In this document: one piece after another, positions 8,968 to 17,008 of the stretch
Layout of the letters: each line of letters starts with the position of its first letter
Position numbering within the stretch: the stretch's first letter is position 1
Assembly: GCF_013267595.1 (NCBI RefSeq)
Contig: NZ_CP054011.1
Coordinates: forward strand, 1,812,147 to 1,876,146
DNA: 64,000 bases
Direction: 5' to 3'
DNA from: Prevotella melaninogenica
GTDB taxonomy: Bacteria; Bacteroidota; Bacteroidia; Bacteroidales; Bacteroidaceae
Notes under the pieces: model-generated
What the model was told of the DNA's origin: nothing
Databases searched by the model: none
What the model saw: only the letters and a program-made list of their open reading frames with translations
Translations under genes and position numbers: made by a program

Positions 8968-10929
8968 TTAACGAACGATGTACTTCTTTCCATTAACGAT
9001 GTAAACTCCCTGTGGCAATGCTTTCAGGTTAATTGTGCCTTGCTGTACGAGTTGTCCCGTAATGGTATAGACCTTTCCCTGCTGCATGTCGCGTATTGCT
9101 GGCATAACAGGAAGCGTGTCAATAGCAGTTGTTTGCCCGTCAATGCTTTCTAAATAATAGCTGACTGATGGCTTCGCATTCGCACCATTGTCCTTATTCA
9201 TCAAGACGCAAGCCGTGTAAGGAGTCCATGTTCCGCTGTTAGATGCTATCCACTTGTAAAAACCATTCTTATAGGTGCTCTCATTATCGCCTGAATAGTA
9301 ATAATAAGAATACTGCTGCAGGTACTTGTTCTTGTCATAATTACCAATAAAAGTATAGGTGACGCCATCAGCAGTATTTACAACCTTTTGAGCATCCAAG
9401 CTTTCCTTTTTCTCTTCTTGTTTCTTGATACCCACGATGGTTGTTTTCACACCCGTCTGCGTCCCCTTGTGCAGGGAAGGGTGAATCATGTAAGGATGGT
9501 GAGCCTTTGTCTCTGTTACAGGCTGCTTAAATTTCAGTGTGATAATCTTGTCACGATTAGACTTTGTGACAACATCTACACCAGAGAACTCTACAACCTC
9601 AACTTTTGAACCGTATGCACTCTTGAGCTGCTGGGCTGTCATGTCAAATGGCAGACACATTGTGTACCACTTGCCGTCTACACGTTTGTCGTCATCCCAT
9701 GTGTCATCTTTTTTGTTCTCACCAACCAAGGCGAAGTTCTTCCAGCCTGCATAGTCACCATGTTGTACAGTGTATTTTCCATCTTCCTTAGTAGGCCAAA
9801 TTTCACCATTCTCTGCCAGCATACTGTTAGTTGTACCGCCAGGCGTGCGTGAATGCTCGTTTACATAGTCTTTTTTAGCTTCTTTGGGGTAATGCAGCAT
9901 TGCCAGTGGACTATCAGACCCAGATTTTTTGTAAAACTCTCGCTTCAAAGGTGTTGTGCCACTTGGATTCGTATAACTGAATGATGCAGATGCTTGCTCG
10001 TAAAAAGCTTGGTTTTCAGCTTTTGTTTTCGTGCCTAATACATATACATCTGTAAGTGCTTTGTTGTCTTGGAAAGCGTGTGCCTTAATTTTCTCAACAC
10101 TTGCAGGAATCGTAATTGTTTTCAGATTCTCGCACACGAAAGCATTTTCCTCAATTACCTTCAGCGTGTTAGGTAGGTGGATGGCTTCAATTGCTGCGCC
10201 AGAGAATGCACCATTACGGATATATTCAACTCCTTCTGGCAACACAATATCCTTTAAGGCTGAACAGCCAGTGAAAGCCTGGGTACCAATTTCTTTCCAA
10301 CCATAGCCAAAGTCAACAGATGTGAGATTTGTACAACCCCCAAATACTTGTTGCTTTATTTTGCTGTTGCCATTAGGGTTAACTTCACCAAGTTTAATAG
10401 TCTTTAGGGATTGTGGAAACGCCTGAACGCCTACATCAACGCTGCGTTCTGCATTGTCAGGAATGATTACATTTTCTATTTTGCATGAACCATAATTAAG
10501 GCAAGCTTGTGGTATCTCTTTAGTTGTACGAGGGAAGGTGATAGTCTTCAGCTTGTCCATATACTTTAGATTGACCAGTTTGCCGTCATTCGTTAAGTTT
10601 GCGAACTCAAGGTCGAGTGTGTTTAAGTTGGGGAAGTTGTTTTCAGTGTCGGCCATACCACAAATACGCTCTAAGTCCTCATTGCTCATAGTTATTCCAG
10701 TTTTGGTTACAACTTTCAGCTTCGTGGTAGTCAGATAATCTTTTATTAGATCTGATGGCGTGTACTCGGCATATCGTCCTGATACTGGTGTGAACTCTTT
10801 GTTAATGTCGCCAGATGCTTCGAGCGTGAAGACCACCGTCCCGTCAGTTTCTTGGGTTACATTTAGCTTTGCCCATGTTGCCTGCAATGTAATGATTGAC
10901 AGAGCCAACATTAAGATTAATCTTTTCAT
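8968..10929 (-). CDS. BspA-like secreted leucine-rich-repeat protein
   Basis: A 653-residue exported protein with signal peptide MKRLILMLALSIITLQATWA. LRR_5 (BspA/TpLRR) repeats lie at about residues 130-320, for example FGGCTNLTSVDFGYGWKEIG and AFTGCSALKDIVLPEGVEYI. A middle region of unknown fold follows, and the tail matches a Bacteroidetes sorting domain (VYTITGQLVQQG, LPQGVYIVNGKKYIVR). BspA-type proteins act as adhesins in oral Bacteroidetes; that role is inferred here. The C-terminal tail resembles that of the alpha-amylase at 60730, which suggests a shared secretion route, probably type IX. Confidence 0.88.
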   Translation of the reverse strand: MKRLILMLALSIITLQATWAKLNVTQETDGTVVFTLEASGDINKEFTPVSGRYAEYTPSDLIKDYLTTTKLKVVTKTGITMSNEDLERICGMADTENNFPNLNTLDLEFANLTNDGKLVNLKYMDKLKTITFPRTTKEIPQACLNYGSCKIENVIIPDNAERSVDVGVQAFPQSLKTIKLGEVNPNGNSKIKQQVFGGCTNLTSVDFGYGWKEIGTQAFTGCSALKDIVLPEGVEYIRNGAFSGAAIEAIHLPNTLKVIEENAFVCENLKTITIPASVEKIKAHAFQDNKALTDVYVLGTKTKAENQAFYEQASASFSYTNPSGTTPLKREFYKKSGSDSPLAMLHYPKEAKKDYVNEHSRTPGGTTNSMLAENGEIWPTKEDGKYTVQHGDYAGWKNFALVGENKKDDTWDDDKRVDGKWYTMCLPFDMTAQQLKSAYGSKVEVVEFSGVDVVTKSNRDKIITLKFKQPVTETKAHHPYMIHPSLHKGTQTGVKTTIVGIKKQEEKKESLDAQKVVNTADGVTYTFIGNYDKNKYLQQYSYYYYSGDNESTYKNGFYKWIASNSGTWTPYTACVLMNKDNGANAKPSVSYYLESIDGQTTAIDTLPVMPAIRDMQQGKVYTITGQLVQQGTINLKALPQGVYIVNGKKYIVR

Positions 10930-11083
10930 TTCTTTTTGTCTGTTTTTTTAATATTTATAAGTTATTTAGATCCCATAAATTATTCCGCAAGTTTCGGCAT
11001 GAAACTGCAGATTGTTGTTGTTTGATTGAATGTTTGCTGCGAATAGTTGCTTGAAGTTAATTTGTAATATATTTAATTTTCTG

Positions 11084-11091
11084 CAAAAGTA
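11084..11091 (-). promoter_or_regulatory. Candidate -7 element for the BspA-like gene
   Basis: TACTTTTG on the minus strand matches TAnnTTTG, about 155 bp before the start codon. A second TACTTTTG is at 11168-11175. Neither has a convincing -33 box. The 405-bp gap 10930-11334 otherwise holds only the divergent sulfatase promoter. Confidence 0.35.
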
Positions 11092-11226
11092 TTATTATTA
11101 TTTAATACATTGAGTTTTACCCCTCCTATATTTAGTATAACTTAACATAAGTTACTTTTAATTTTAGCAAAAGTAATAAAAGGCAACAATAAGTCTTTTG
11201 AAAAGCCAATAAGAGGCACATTCTGA

Positions 11227-11258
11227 TTTGCGTTTTCATTTTTTTTTATGTAAGTTTG
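11227..11258 (+). promoter_or_regulatory. Promoter for the sulfatase pair
   Basis: TTTG at 11227-11230, a 20-bp spacer and TAAGTTTG at 11251-11258 fit the Bacteroidetes -33/-7 consensus. The predicted start of transcription is near 11265, about 70 nt before the first sulfatase. Confidence 0.75.
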
Positions 11259-11334
11259 CAGACCCATAGACATTACTACACGATGAAATCGGGGAAGACA
11301 AGCATCAAGAACTTAAAGTATAACGTATCATTAT

Positions 11335-12879
11335 ATGAAACCAAACCTAACAAAGACACTTCTGCCCATAGCTGCATTGACTTGTGGACAAGTTGCGATG
11401 GCGGCACAGAAAGCGCGGCAACGCCCTAACATCATCTACATTATGTGTGATGATATGGGTTATGGCGACCTTGGTTGCTATGGACAGCAGTACATTCTTA
11501 CACCGAATATTGACAGTATGGCAAAGGAGGGTATGCGCTTTACACAAGCGTATGCGGGTGCACCAGTGAGTGCTCCATCGCGTGCTTGCTTTATGACAGG
11601 GCAACACTCCGGGCATACGGAAGTAAGAGGAAACAAGGAATATTGGGCACCAAGCAAGCCTGTCTATTATGGGAAAAACCGCGATTTCAGCGTTGTTGGA
11701 CAGCATCCTTACGACCCAGAGCATGTCATCCTACCTGAAATCATGAAAGACAATGGCTACCGTACGGGTATGTTCGGTAAGTGGGCTGGTGGTTATGAAG
11801 GCTCTAAGTCAACTCCAGATAAGCGTGGGGTGGATGAGTTTTATGGTTATATCTGTCAGTTCCAAGCACATCTTTATTACCCAAACTTCCTCAATGAATA
11901 TAGCAGAGAGCGTGGAGACAGTGCGGTAAAGCGTGTAGTAATGCAGAATAATATTGACTATCCGATGTTTGGTGAGCAGTATGCACAACGTAAAGACTAC
12001 TCAGCCGACCTCATACATCAGCACGCTTTGAGTTGGCTGAAGCGACAAAGCAAGGGCAAACCATTCTTTGGTATCTTCACTTATACGCTTCCTCATGCAG
12101 AGCTAACACAACCCAACGACTCCCTCGTGGCTTTCTATAAAAAGAAGTTCTTTGAAGATAAGACTTGGGGAGGGCAGGAAGGCTCACGATATAACGCCGT
12201 AGAGCATACCCATGCACAGTTTGCTGCGATGATAACTCGCCTTGATGCGTATGTTGGAGAGATCCTTCGTACCTTAGATGAGCAAGGACTTGCAGAAAAT
12301 ACACTCGTCATCTTCACCAGTGACAATGGGCCTCATGAGGAGGGTGGAGCCGACCCAACCTTCTTCAATCGTGATGGTAAGCTGCGAGGACTTAAACGCC
12401 AGTGTTACGAGGGAGGAATTCGTATTCCGTTTATTGCCCGTTGGAAGGGACGTGTTAAGGAAGGAGTGACCAATGACTTGCCGTTTGCATTCTACGACTT
12501 GATGCCAACTTTCTGTGATGTGGCAGGTGTACGCAACTTCCCAAAACGCTATATTAATAAGAAAAAGGCTATCGATTATTTCGATGGAATCTCTATTTTC
12601 CCAACCTTGATGAGCGATGAAAAGGCACAAAAATGCCACCCACACCTTTATTGGGAGTTTGCTGAGACCAATCAGATTGGTGTCCGTATGGGAGATTGGA
12701 AGCTCATTGTTATCCGTGGTGTGCCACATCTTTACAACCTTGCAACAGACCTTCACGAAGATAAGGACGTAGCACAGGAACATCCAGAACTTGTTGATCA
12801 GATGGTAAAGATTATCTATCAAGAGCATGTTGACAATCCGTTATTCCCGATTACAATGCCGATGGAAAGGGGGAAATAA
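11335..12879 (+). CDS. Exported sulfatase, serine type (family S1)
   Basis: Hydrolyses sulfate esters, probably on host or dietary glycans. It has a signal sequence (residues 1-24) and metal-binding Asp39-Asp40 in MCDDMGYGDLG. The active-site motif is Ser79-Ala-Pro-Ser-Arg83, in which Ser79 should become formylglycine. The metal/substrate motif FTSDNGPHEEGG follows in the middle, and the C-terminal subdomain is of DUF4976 type. Ser rather than Cys at the modified position requires an anaerobic maturase; one is encoded at 26092-27309. It starts 27 bp before the second sulfatase. Substrate cannot be told from sequence. Confidence 0.92.
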   Translation: MKPNLTKTLLPIAALTCGQVAMAAQKARQRPNIIYIMCDDMGYGDLGCYGQQYILTPNIDSMAKEGMRFTQAYAGAPVSAPSRACFMTGQHSGHTEVRGNKEYWAPSKPVYYGKNRDFSVVGQHPYDPEHVILPEIMKDNGYRTGMFGKWAGGYEGSKSTPDKRGVDEFYGYICQFQAHLYYPNFLNEYSRERGDSAVKRVVMQNNIDYPMFGEQYAQRKDYSADLIHQHALSWLKRQSKGKPFFGIFTYTLPHAELTQPNDSLVAFYKKKFFEDKTWGGQEGSRYNAVEHTHAQFAAMITRLDAYVGEILRTLDEQGLAENTLVIFTSDNGPHEEGGADPTFFNRDGKLRGLKRQCYEGGIRIPFIARWKGRVKEGVTNDLPFAFYDLMPTFCDVAGVRNFPKRYINKKKAIDYFDGISIFPTLMSDEKAQKCHPHLYWEFAETNQIGVRMGDWKLIVIRGVPHLYNLATDLHEDKDVAQEHPELVDQMVKIIYQEHVDNPLFPITMPMERGK

Positions 12880-12906
12880 GGCTTAAACAACTAAAAACTA
12901 TTCTAT

Positions 12907-14586
12907 ATGAATCAAAACATTACAAAGGCAATCTTGCCATTGGCGGCACTGTCGTGTGTCCACGGTAAGATGCTTGCGCAGGATGCGACACGGCCTAACA
13001 TCCTTTACATCATGTGTGACGACCACGCTATGCAGGCTATTAGTGCATATGGTAGTCCTATCTCGAAGTTAGCTCCTACACCAAACATCGATCGTTTGGC
13101 ACAACGAGGAATGCTCTTTCGCAACTGTTTCGTGGAAAACTCATTGTCAACGCCAAGCCGTGCTTGCTTGATGACAGGACTCTACAGCCACCAGAATGGG
13201 CAAAGACAGTTGGCTGAGGGTATCGACACTACAAAGACTTTCGTTCCAGAACTGATGCAGAAGGCTGGTTACGAGACTGGAATCGTAGGTAAATGGCACA
13301 TGATGTGTCGCCCGAAGGGCTTCGATTACTATTATATCCTCGATGGTCAGGGAAAGTACTATAATCCAAATTTCTGCACAACAGGCAACTACGGCAAGTA
13401 TAAACAGGAGATGGGGTATGCAACAACACTGACCACACAGCATGCGATAGAGTTTCTTGACCATCGACAGAAGGACAAGCCCTTCTGCTTGTATGTGCAT
13501 CATAAGGCACCACATCGCAGTTGGTTTGCCGAGCCAAAGCATATCGGAATGTATGATGGGGTAGACTTCCCATTGCCAAAAACCTTCTGGGATAACTATG
13601 AGAATCGCGGTTCGGCAGCTAAAACACAGAAGATGAATATTGAGAAAGATATGGAGTTAATCTTAGACTTCAAGATTCCAGAGCTTCTCGATACATCAGA
13701 CGTGGAGAGTATGGCTTCTTATGCAGGTTTGATGGGCGAACTTGGTCGTATGACAGCAGCACAAAGAATGGCATGGGATAAGTATTATATGCCAAGAAAC
13801 CGCCGTTTCATCGAGGCGAAACTCTCAGGAAAAGACCTCGCAGTGTGGAAGTATCAGAATTATATTCGTGATTATATGTCTGTCATTGCTTCGGTAGATG
13901 AGAGTGTCGGTCAGCTGTTAGATTATCTTAAGGCACATGACTTGGATAAGAATACTGTGGTTATCTATACCTCAGATCAAGGCTTCTATATGGGCGAGCA
14001 TGGATGGTTTGATAAGCGATTCATGTATGAGGAGTCTTTACACACCCCACTTATCATTAGCTACCCAGGTCATATCAAAGAAGGAGTAGAGAATACTGAT
14101 ATGGTACAGAATATCGACTTTGCACCGACTTTCCTTGCTTATGCCGGTGTACAACAACCAAAGGAGATGACAGGTAAGCCACTGCAGCCGCTGCTTGCAG
14201 GTAATAAGCCAAAGAACTGGCGTAAAGATTTGTATTATCACTACTACGACTATCCTACTTATCACCTTGTTCGTAAGCATGATGGTGTACGTAATGATCG
14301 CTACAAACTTATCTATTTCTATGGTAAGGGCGGTATGCGTGCCGTGGAGGAGAATAAGTATCAGAAGATTCCGGGTACGAGTGAGTATAACTGTCTGAAG
14401 TATTTGAATGCTACACACTACTTCAACGATGATGCTGATGTAAGCTATTACGAACTTTACGACCTGCAGAATGACCCTGACGAGTTGAATAATATCTACG
14501 GAAAGAAGGGTACGGAGAAGGTAACAAAGCAGCTGATGAAGCGTTTGAATAATTATCGTAAAGAACTGAAAATAGATGAATACTAA
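12907..14586 (+). CDS. Exported sulfatase, serine type (family S1)
   Basis: Second sulfatase of the pair, 559 residues, with an N-terminal export signal much like that of its neighbour (TKAILPLAALSC versus TKTLLPIAALTC). That suggests a shared origin of the 5' end. Metal ligands Asp38-Asp39 lie in MCDDHAMQAIS; Ser81-Thr-Pro-Ser-Arg85 is the formylglycine motif. YTSDQGFYMGEHGWFDKRF carries later metal and substrate residues, of the type seen in glycosaminoglycan or mucin sulfatases. A DUF4976-type tail follows. It is probably co-transcribed with the upstream gene and ends at a strong terminator. Confidence 0.92.
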   Translation: MNQNITKAILPLAALSCVHGKMLAQDATRPNILYIMCDDHAMQAISAYGSPISKLAPTPNIDRLAQRGMLFRNCFVENSLSTPSRACLMTGLYSHQNGQRQLAEGIDTTKTFVPELMQKAGYETGIVGKWHMMCRPKGFDYYYILDGQGKYYNPNFCTTGNYGKYKQEMGYATTLTTQHAIEFLDHRQKDKPFCLYVHHKAPHRSWFAEPKHIGMYDGVDFPLPKTFWDNYENRGSAAKTQKMNIEKDMELILDFKIPELLDTSDVESMASYAGLMGELGRMTAAQRMAWDKYYMPRNRRFIEAKLSGKDLAVWKYQNYIRDYMSVIASVDESVGQLLDYLKAHDLDKNTVVIYTSDQGFYMGEHGWFDKRFMYEESLHTPLIISYPGHIKEGVENTDMVQNIDFAPTFLAYAGVQQPKEMTGKPLQPLLAGNKPKNWRKDLYYHYYDYPTYHLVRKHDGVRNDRYKLIYFYGKGGMRAVEENKYQKIPGTSEYNCLKYLNATHYFNDDADVSYYELYDLQNDPDELNNIYGKKGTEKVTKQLMKRLNNYRKELKIDEY

Positions 14587-14636
14587 ATAGCCTTTTTGCT
14601 TGGTTCGTTAAGAACTTATAAGTGTTAATGGTATGA

Positions 14637-14703
14637 TAGAGGGTCAAGTCAATTCTTTCCTTAGTGTGATTTTAGGAAAAGATTGACTTGACTCTCTTTT
14701 TGA
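14637..14703 (+). terminator. Strong terminator after the sulfatase pair
   Basis: The left arm GAGGGTCAAGTCAATTCTTT and the right arm AAAGATTGACTTGACTCTC form a ~20-bp stem with a ~14-nt loop, followed by TTTTTG. Confidence 0.88.
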
Positions 14704-14816
14704 TTTGTTACTATTGGAGAAGAAAGTACAAACGTCTTTATTGTTGTATCATAACAATAAAGGTGTATTTAGCCTGTGGAAGCCTTCTTTTTAGCCGTGA
14801 ATTAGGGAGATATTTA

Positions 14817-14890
14817 TGCTCCGCACCAATGGTGCGGAGGCTTAACACCAATGGTGCGGAGGGCTAACACGAATGGTGCGGAGCATTAAC
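14817..14890. repeat. CACCAATGGTG hairpin repeat cluster, copy B1
   Basis: Three imperfect units in 74 bp, each built on (A/C)AC(C/G)AATGGTGCGGAG; the first forms the hairpin CCGCACC-AAT-GGTGCGG. Units are joined by CTTAAC or CTAAC. Related clusters lie at 27467, 38255, 49957 and 62934. Confidence 0.8.
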
Positions 14891-14934
14891 TTGTCGAGTT
14901 TCTATCACCTTCAGAGGATAAACTAAGGGCAAAG

Positions 14935-14967
14935 AAAAAGGATGCACAGCTTGTGCATCCCTTTGTT
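14935..14967 (-). terminator. Terminator on the minus strand (esterase side)
   Basis: GGATGCACA-GCT-TGTGCATCC is a perfect 9-bp stem flanked by A-rich (left) and T-rich (right) tracts. On the minus strand it is followed by TTTTTCTTTG, so it can end transcripts coming from the esterase; it may work both ways. Confidence 0.75.
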
Positions 14968-15000
14968 ATATAGTAGGTAAACAGTTCAGAGACCAATGAA

Positions 15001-15202
15001 TTAACCCTAATCGGTCATTAGACCACAATATGTATAATTCTTCTTACTCTGGTATTGTTTCCTAACATCTTTTATTTTCTTATCGGCATCTTGTGTGTCT
15101 TTGTAACTTGACGTAGCCCGCTACGCCTGCGTTCCAAAGCCAAACAATCTGCTCGATAATAAAACAAAATATGTTTAGCCTCTAATGACGGATTGGGGTT
15201 AA
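15001..15202. mobile_element. MITE-like 202-bp element with 22-bp terminal inverted repeats
   Basis: The left end TTAACCCTAATCGGTCATTA (+GA) and the right end TCTAATGACGGATTGGGGTT (+AA) are complementary at 20 of 22 positions. The interior has no open frame and contains the palindrome CGTAGC-CC-GCTACG at 15112-15125. No target duplication is obvious. This looks like a non-autonomous element or a mobile palindromic repeat; no matching transposase is in the window. A partial end-like sequence is at 27378-27400. Confidence 0.6.
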
Positions 15203-15241
15203 ATAGATTTTACCTTTGTGAAGGATAAGGTTAGAGCAGTT

Positions 15242-16066
15242 TTAGAAGCTCTTCAACCATGCCTTCAAGTCCATCATCATCTCCTCATGATAGCGGAAGC
15301 CAATCTTGCTACCCCAACCGTGACCGCCACCAGGATAAACGTGGAGCGAACCACGAACGTCATTGCGGTACAACTCGGTGTAGAAGTTTACACCATTAGC
15401 TGGTGGAACAGTATCGTCGTCGTCGCTGAGTGCAATGAAAGTGCGTGGAGTCACACGGCTTACGTTCATGTCAGCACTGTATTTCTTCTCGTCACGCTTG
15501 CTTGGATTTTTACCAAGGAAGTTCGTACGACTTCTGTCGTGTCCGTAACCTTCCATCATTGAGATAACTGGATAGAAGAGAATTTGGAAGTTAGGCTTTG
15601 CCTCACCCTGACTTCTTGTTGCGATAGTTGCAGCGAGGTGGCCACCAGCAGAGAATCCCATGATACCAACATCATTACGATTAATCTTCCAGCTTGTTGC
15701 ATTCAAGCGTACAAGTTTCATAGCCTGTTCAGCGTCAGACACTGGAACTTCTGGCTGACCATGTGGCATACGATACTTCAAAACGATAGCTGCAATACCT
15801 TGGTTCTGGAAGAATTCTCCCCAATCGTAGCCCTCTTTCTCCATAGAAAGGGTCTCGTATGCACCACCCGGACAGATAACTACGGCACGACCAGTAGCTT
15901 GTTTCTCCATAGGAAGGAATACGCGAACCTTGGCAGAGTCGTTTGGATCACCATTATCGTAAGGTGGACGTCCATTATAAAGTTTAACGTCGAAGACACT
16001 TTGAGCCGACATTGTCATAGTGGCAGTGGCCAACCCCATTACGAAGAAAAGTTTTTTAAAATTCAT
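15242..16066 (-). CDS. Secreted alpha/beta-hydrolase (carbohydrate esterase-like)
   Basis: Exported serine hydrolase of 274 residues with signal peptide to about residue 21. The oxyanion-hole motif CPGGAY is at 65-70, the nucleophile Ser139 in GFSAGG, an acidic residue in the DDDD run at 216-219 and catalytic His249 in GGGHGW. This resembles the BD-FAE / acetyl-esterase group that removes acetyl or feruloyl groups from glycans. It faces away from the Nudix gene and converges on the sulfatase pair. Substrate is unknown; a peptidase role is less likely because no propeller domain is present. Confidence 0.85.
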   Translation of the reverse strand: MNFKKLFFVMGLATATMTMSAQSVFDVKLYNGRPPYDNGDPNDSAKVRVFLPMEKQATGRAVVICPGGAYETLSMEKEGYDWGEFFQNQGIAAIVLKYRMPHGQPEVPVSDAEQAMKLVRLNATSWKINRNDVGIMGFSAGGHLAATIATRSQGEAKPNFQILFYPVISMMEGYGHDRSRTNFLGKNPSKRDEKKYSADMNVSRVTPRTFIALSDDDDTVPPANGVNFYTELYRNDVRGSLHVYPGGGHGWGSKIGFRYHEEMMMDLKAWLKSF

Positions 16067-16205
16067 TCTATTCTCAGTTTATTTGTTTTGTTCGTTTATC
16101 CCCTCTCTTTTTCTATGATATTTGGGTAGATAATTGATTTACAGAAAACAACACGTTACTGTAACAAGAAGAGGAATAAATCGTGTGATTTTGAACATGT
16201 AGTTG

Positions 16206-16233
16206 CAAAGTTAACAAAAAGATACGATTTCAA
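16206..16233 (-). promoter_or_regulatory. Candidate promoter for the esterase
   Basis: On the minus strand TAACTTTG (16213-16206) is preceded by TTG at 16233-16231 with a 17-bp spacer. The -7 match is good, the spacer short. A divergent + strand TATATTTG at 16257-16264, without a clear -33 box, may serve the Nudix gene. Nothing else is seen in 16067-16393. Confidence 0.5.
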
Positions 16234-16393
16234 TAGTAGATGTTTAGAGTTTTTAGTATATTTGCAAGCAGAAATAATAAAAGGTATGGAGTATAAACGA
16301 ATTTTAATAATTTCGTGTGGCTGTTAACAACTACCTTTTAGTTAGCTTTTTAAATGGTTACATCAATGTTCAAGAACAATATACAATCTCAAG

Positions 16394-16930
16394 ATGCACG
16401 TATTAGATAAATTTCGGTATTGCCCCGTATGTGGAAGTAAACACTTTGTTGAACAGAATGAAAAAAGCAAACGCTGCGAGAGCTGTGGCTTTGAGTATTT
16501 CTTAAATCCAAGTTCTGCAGTCGCAGCATTTATCCTGAATGAGCAAGGAGAACTGCTTGTTACACGTAGGAAGTTTGAGCCTGGACGTGGAACATTGGAC
16601 CTTCCTGGTGGTTTTTGTGATATCGGGGAGACGATTGGCGAGGCACTGATACGTGAGGTAAGAGAGGAAACTAACCTGACAGTCAAGGAAAAACATTACT
16701 TCTGTTCGCTTCCGAATAAGTATCGGTATAGTGATTTTGATGTTCCAACACTTGATGTCTTTTTTGTTTGTAAGGTAGAGGATGAAACTGTATTAAAGGC
16801 TGCTGACGATGTAGAAGAAGCAATGTGGCTTCCTTTGTCAGAGGTTCACACAGAGCAGTTTGGGCTCCGTTCTATCCGTCAGGCACTATATGATTTCCTA
16901 CAAATGGAGTCGAAAAACTTAAAAAAGTAG
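16394..16930 (+). CDS. Nudix hydrolase with N-terminal zinc ribbon
   Basis: A 178-residue cytoplasmic hydrolase. A four-Cys zinc ribbon (C10-x2-C13 and C28-x2-C31) precedes a Nudix domain. The Nudix box runs from Gly73 (GGFCDIGE, REVREETNL) with all catalytic Glu residues present; Asn94 replaces the usual Gly near its end. The zinc-ribbon/Nudix layout is shared with NADH-pyrophosphatase-like and related enzymes, but the NudC SQPWPFPxS motif is absent, so the substrate is open. The gene lies just upstream of topA. Confidence 0.86.
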   Translation: MHVLDKFRYCPVCGSKHFVEQNEKSKRCESCGFEYFLNPSSAVAAFILNEQGELLVTRRKFEPGRGTLDLPGGFCDIGETIGEALIREVREETNLTVKEKHYFCSLPNKYRYSDFDVPTLDVFFVCKVEDETVLKAADDVEEAMWLPLSEVHTEQFGLRSIRQALYDFLQMESKNLKK

Positions 16931-17008
16931 AAATTTTGCCTATTATATAAGGTGTAAGCAAAAAGTTTAAGTACTTTTGCGTCCTTGAAAAAATGTACAA
17001 GATTGATT

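Noticed and set aside
12274-12828. 184-codon minus-strand frame opposite the first sulfatase
   Set aside because: Antisense shadow of conserved coding sequence with catalytic motifs.
14817-14890. Repeat cluster B1 as a terminator of the sulfatase operon
   Set aside because: A stronger terminator with a T tract lies upstream at 14637-14703, and the cluster occurs in unrelated positions.
16985-17008. Upstream TTG start for topA
   Set aside because: Adds eight non-conserved residues; the ATG at 17009 starts at the Toprim domain as in homologues.
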